This document shows positions 6,022 through 6,827 of a DNA stretch of 6,827 nucleotides, one piece after another (position 1 is the stretch's first letter; each line of letters opens with the position of its first letter). The notes under the pieces were generated by a model that worked only from the letters and a program-made list of their open reading frames with translations, was not told where the DNA came from and searched no databases. A program made the translations under genes and the position numbers. Origin of the DNA: an uncultured bacterium (GTDB lineage Bacteria > Cyanobacteriota > Vampirovibrionia > Gastranaerophilales > Gastranaerophilaceae); NCBI GenBank assembly GCA_900550295.1, contig URRM01000082.1, forward strand, positions 1 to 6,827. The letters are read 5' to 3'.

Positions 6022-6043
6022 TTTCTCTATACCTTTCTATTTT

Positions 6044-6541
6044 CTACTTATCTAGTTTTATATGTTTAAAAACTTCCATTCTAGGATCTTCTTCTACAAA
6101 TTCTTCATCTGTTTGAAAAACCCCTTTATTACAATTTATACCACAAACTTTTTTATTTGGTATATTTAATATTACAGATTGATACAATAAATCATAAATA
6201 TCTATTTCATTTTTACCTTCTAAATCTGTAACAAATTGTCCGTCTTTGATTTCTGTTTCTTGTCCGTATTCCTCTTGTAATGCGTTTTTAGCAAACATTT
6301 CATCAATTTCTTCATTTATTTTATATTCAAATTCTTTCAAACATAAATCGCATTCTAAAGTTAAATTTGCCTTAACATTTCCTGTAATTTCAATAAAATC
6401 ACCAAGTGATTTTATTTTTAGATGAGCTTTTACTGGTTCTTTTGATGGAATATCCTCAATAACTTCATCAAAATCGATATCTAAACATTTGTTTGGTGCG
6501 TTTTCAATATCGTCAATTAAAATTTTATTGGTATTGTTCAT
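6044..6541 (-). CDS. yceD: YceD/DUF177 family protein, linked to 23S rRNA accumulation
   Basis: The 165-residue protein fits the YceD (DUF177) family by size, domain pattern and position directly before rpmF. Family members in bacteria and plastids are needed for normal large-subunit rRNA accumulation; the biochemical role is not settled. Visible are the cysteine pair C64-x2-C67 (LECDLCLKEF) and a second pair C133-x3-C137 (CGINCNKG), which may bind metal, and the C-terminal DPR (152-154) typical of the family. It is acidic overall, with no signal peptide or membrane segment. The ATG at 6541 lies within the end of the upstream gene, a 17-bp overlap. A stop codon four codons upstream in this frame rules out a longer start. 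GAGG lies 14 bases before the ATG, which is far, so translation may depend on coupling to the gene before it. Confidence 0.88.
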   Translation of the reverse strand: MNNTNKILIDDIENAPNKCLDIDFDEVIEDIPSKEPVKAHLKIKSLGDFIEITGNVKANLTLECDLCLKEFEYKINEEIDEMFAKNALQEEYGQETEIKDGQFVTDLEGKNEIDIYDLLYQSVILNIPNKKVCGINCNKGVFQTDEEFVEEDPRMEVFKHIKLDK

Positions 6542-6770
6542 CTTGTAATGCTAAGCCTCTAATTTGATTTGAAATTACGCACAATCTTTTAACAGGTCCG
6601 TTAGCTTGTTTGTCAACTAAAACAGGTGTTGCAGATTTCATTGCTTGTTTTAATTCTTCAAATGCACCTTGTGGATTGTCAAAGTATAATACAACAGGGT
6701 TGATAGTTTCTTTTAAAAATACGTAAACACCTGTTCGGATTTTTAATTGTTGTTGATAAGGTTGTGTCAT
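6525..6770 (-). CDS. Unrecognised 81-residue protein leading the yceD-rpmF-fab cluster
   Basis: I do not recognise this protein. It has 81 residues, is soluble in character, and has no cysteine pair, signal peptide or membrane segment. Hydrophobic patterning suggests a strand near residues 8-19, another at PVVLYFD (25-31), a helix at about 34-46 (GAFEELKQAMKSA), then strands at PVLVD (49-53) and KRLCVISNQIRGLAL (62-76), so a small alpha/beta or beta-sandwich fold is possible. The start is well supported: AAGGAG at 6776-6781 is five bases before the ATG. The reading frame looks genuine because of this site, its amino-acid composition, and a 17-bp overlap with yceD that implies co-translation. 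A role in ribosome assembly or cluster regulation would be a guess from position only. Confidence 0.75.
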   Translation of the reverse strand: MTQPYQQQLKIRTGVYVFLKETINPVVLYFDNPQGAFEELKQAMKSATPVLVDKQANGPVKRLCVISNQIRGLALQDEQYQ

Positions 6771-6796
6771 TTTAGCTCCTTATTGTTAATAATTAA

Positions 6797-6805
6797 AATA
6801 TAATA
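6797..6805 (-). promoter_or_regulatory. Candidate -10 region for the operon start
   Basis: On the minus strand the segment contains overlapping 5/6 matches to the -10 consensus, TATTAT (6800-6805) and TATATT (6797-6802), 27 to 35 bp before the first gene. No good -35 lies at the right distance inside the window; for TATTAT it would fall at or beyond the right edge. The promoter is plausible but incomplete. Confidence 0.35.
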
Positions 6806-6827
6806 GAAGCGCTTGAAAGCATTCGCT

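Noticed and set aside
6022..6043. Promoter between yceD and rpmF
   Set aside because: The gap is only 22 bp, with a binding site but no -10/-35 pair; a promoter inside yceD was not evident by eye.

Overview
The window is AT-rich bacterial chromosome. It carries a compact lipid and ribosome gene cluster on the minus strand, and an initiator tRNA gene and surE on either side of a divergent control region. I see no plasmid, phage, CRISPR or complete insertion-sequence signature. The low GC content, the L32 protein with a four-cysteine zinc ribbon and the yceD-rpmF-plsX-fab gene order fit a low-GC gut-type bacterium. A Gastranaerophilales/Melainabacteria-like or Clostridia-like source is my guess; nothing here fixes the taxonomy.

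Layout. Positions 1-143 hold a tandem 17-bp repeat beside a possible leftward promoter, then the terminator of the tRNA gene. Positions 144-220 encode initiator tRNA-fMet on the minus strand, with its promoter at 262-289. surE (401-1192, plus strand) has its own promoter in the same 180-bp divergent gap. A strong bidirectional hairpin terminator (1209-1248) separates surE from the converging fab cluster.

From 6770 down to 1274 everything is on the minus strand, in transcription order: an unrecognised 81-residue protein, yceD (DUF177), rpmF (L32), plsX, fabD, fabG, acpP, fabF. The first six are tightly packed, with a 17-bp overlap and gaps of 22, 25, 0 and 4 bp, and are probably one transcript. 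acpP follows a 113-bp AT-rich gap with a good promoter of its own, and a hairpin between acpP and fabF may reduce transcription into fabF.

Together the genes supply the acyl-chain elongation core. FabD makes malonyl-ACP, AcpP carries the chain, FabF condenses and FabG reduces. PlsX diverts acyl-ACP to acyl-phosphate for phospholipid synthesis. yceD and rpmF link the cluster to 50S ribosome production. fabH, an enoyl reductase and a dehydratase are absent and must be encoded elsewhere.

I found no clear undescribed system. The points most worth a second look are the long charged repeat tail on L32, the unidentified leading gene that overlaps yceD, the tandem repeat at the left edge, and a repeated start-site architecture in which the ribosome binding site itself creates a false in-frame ATG in three genes.
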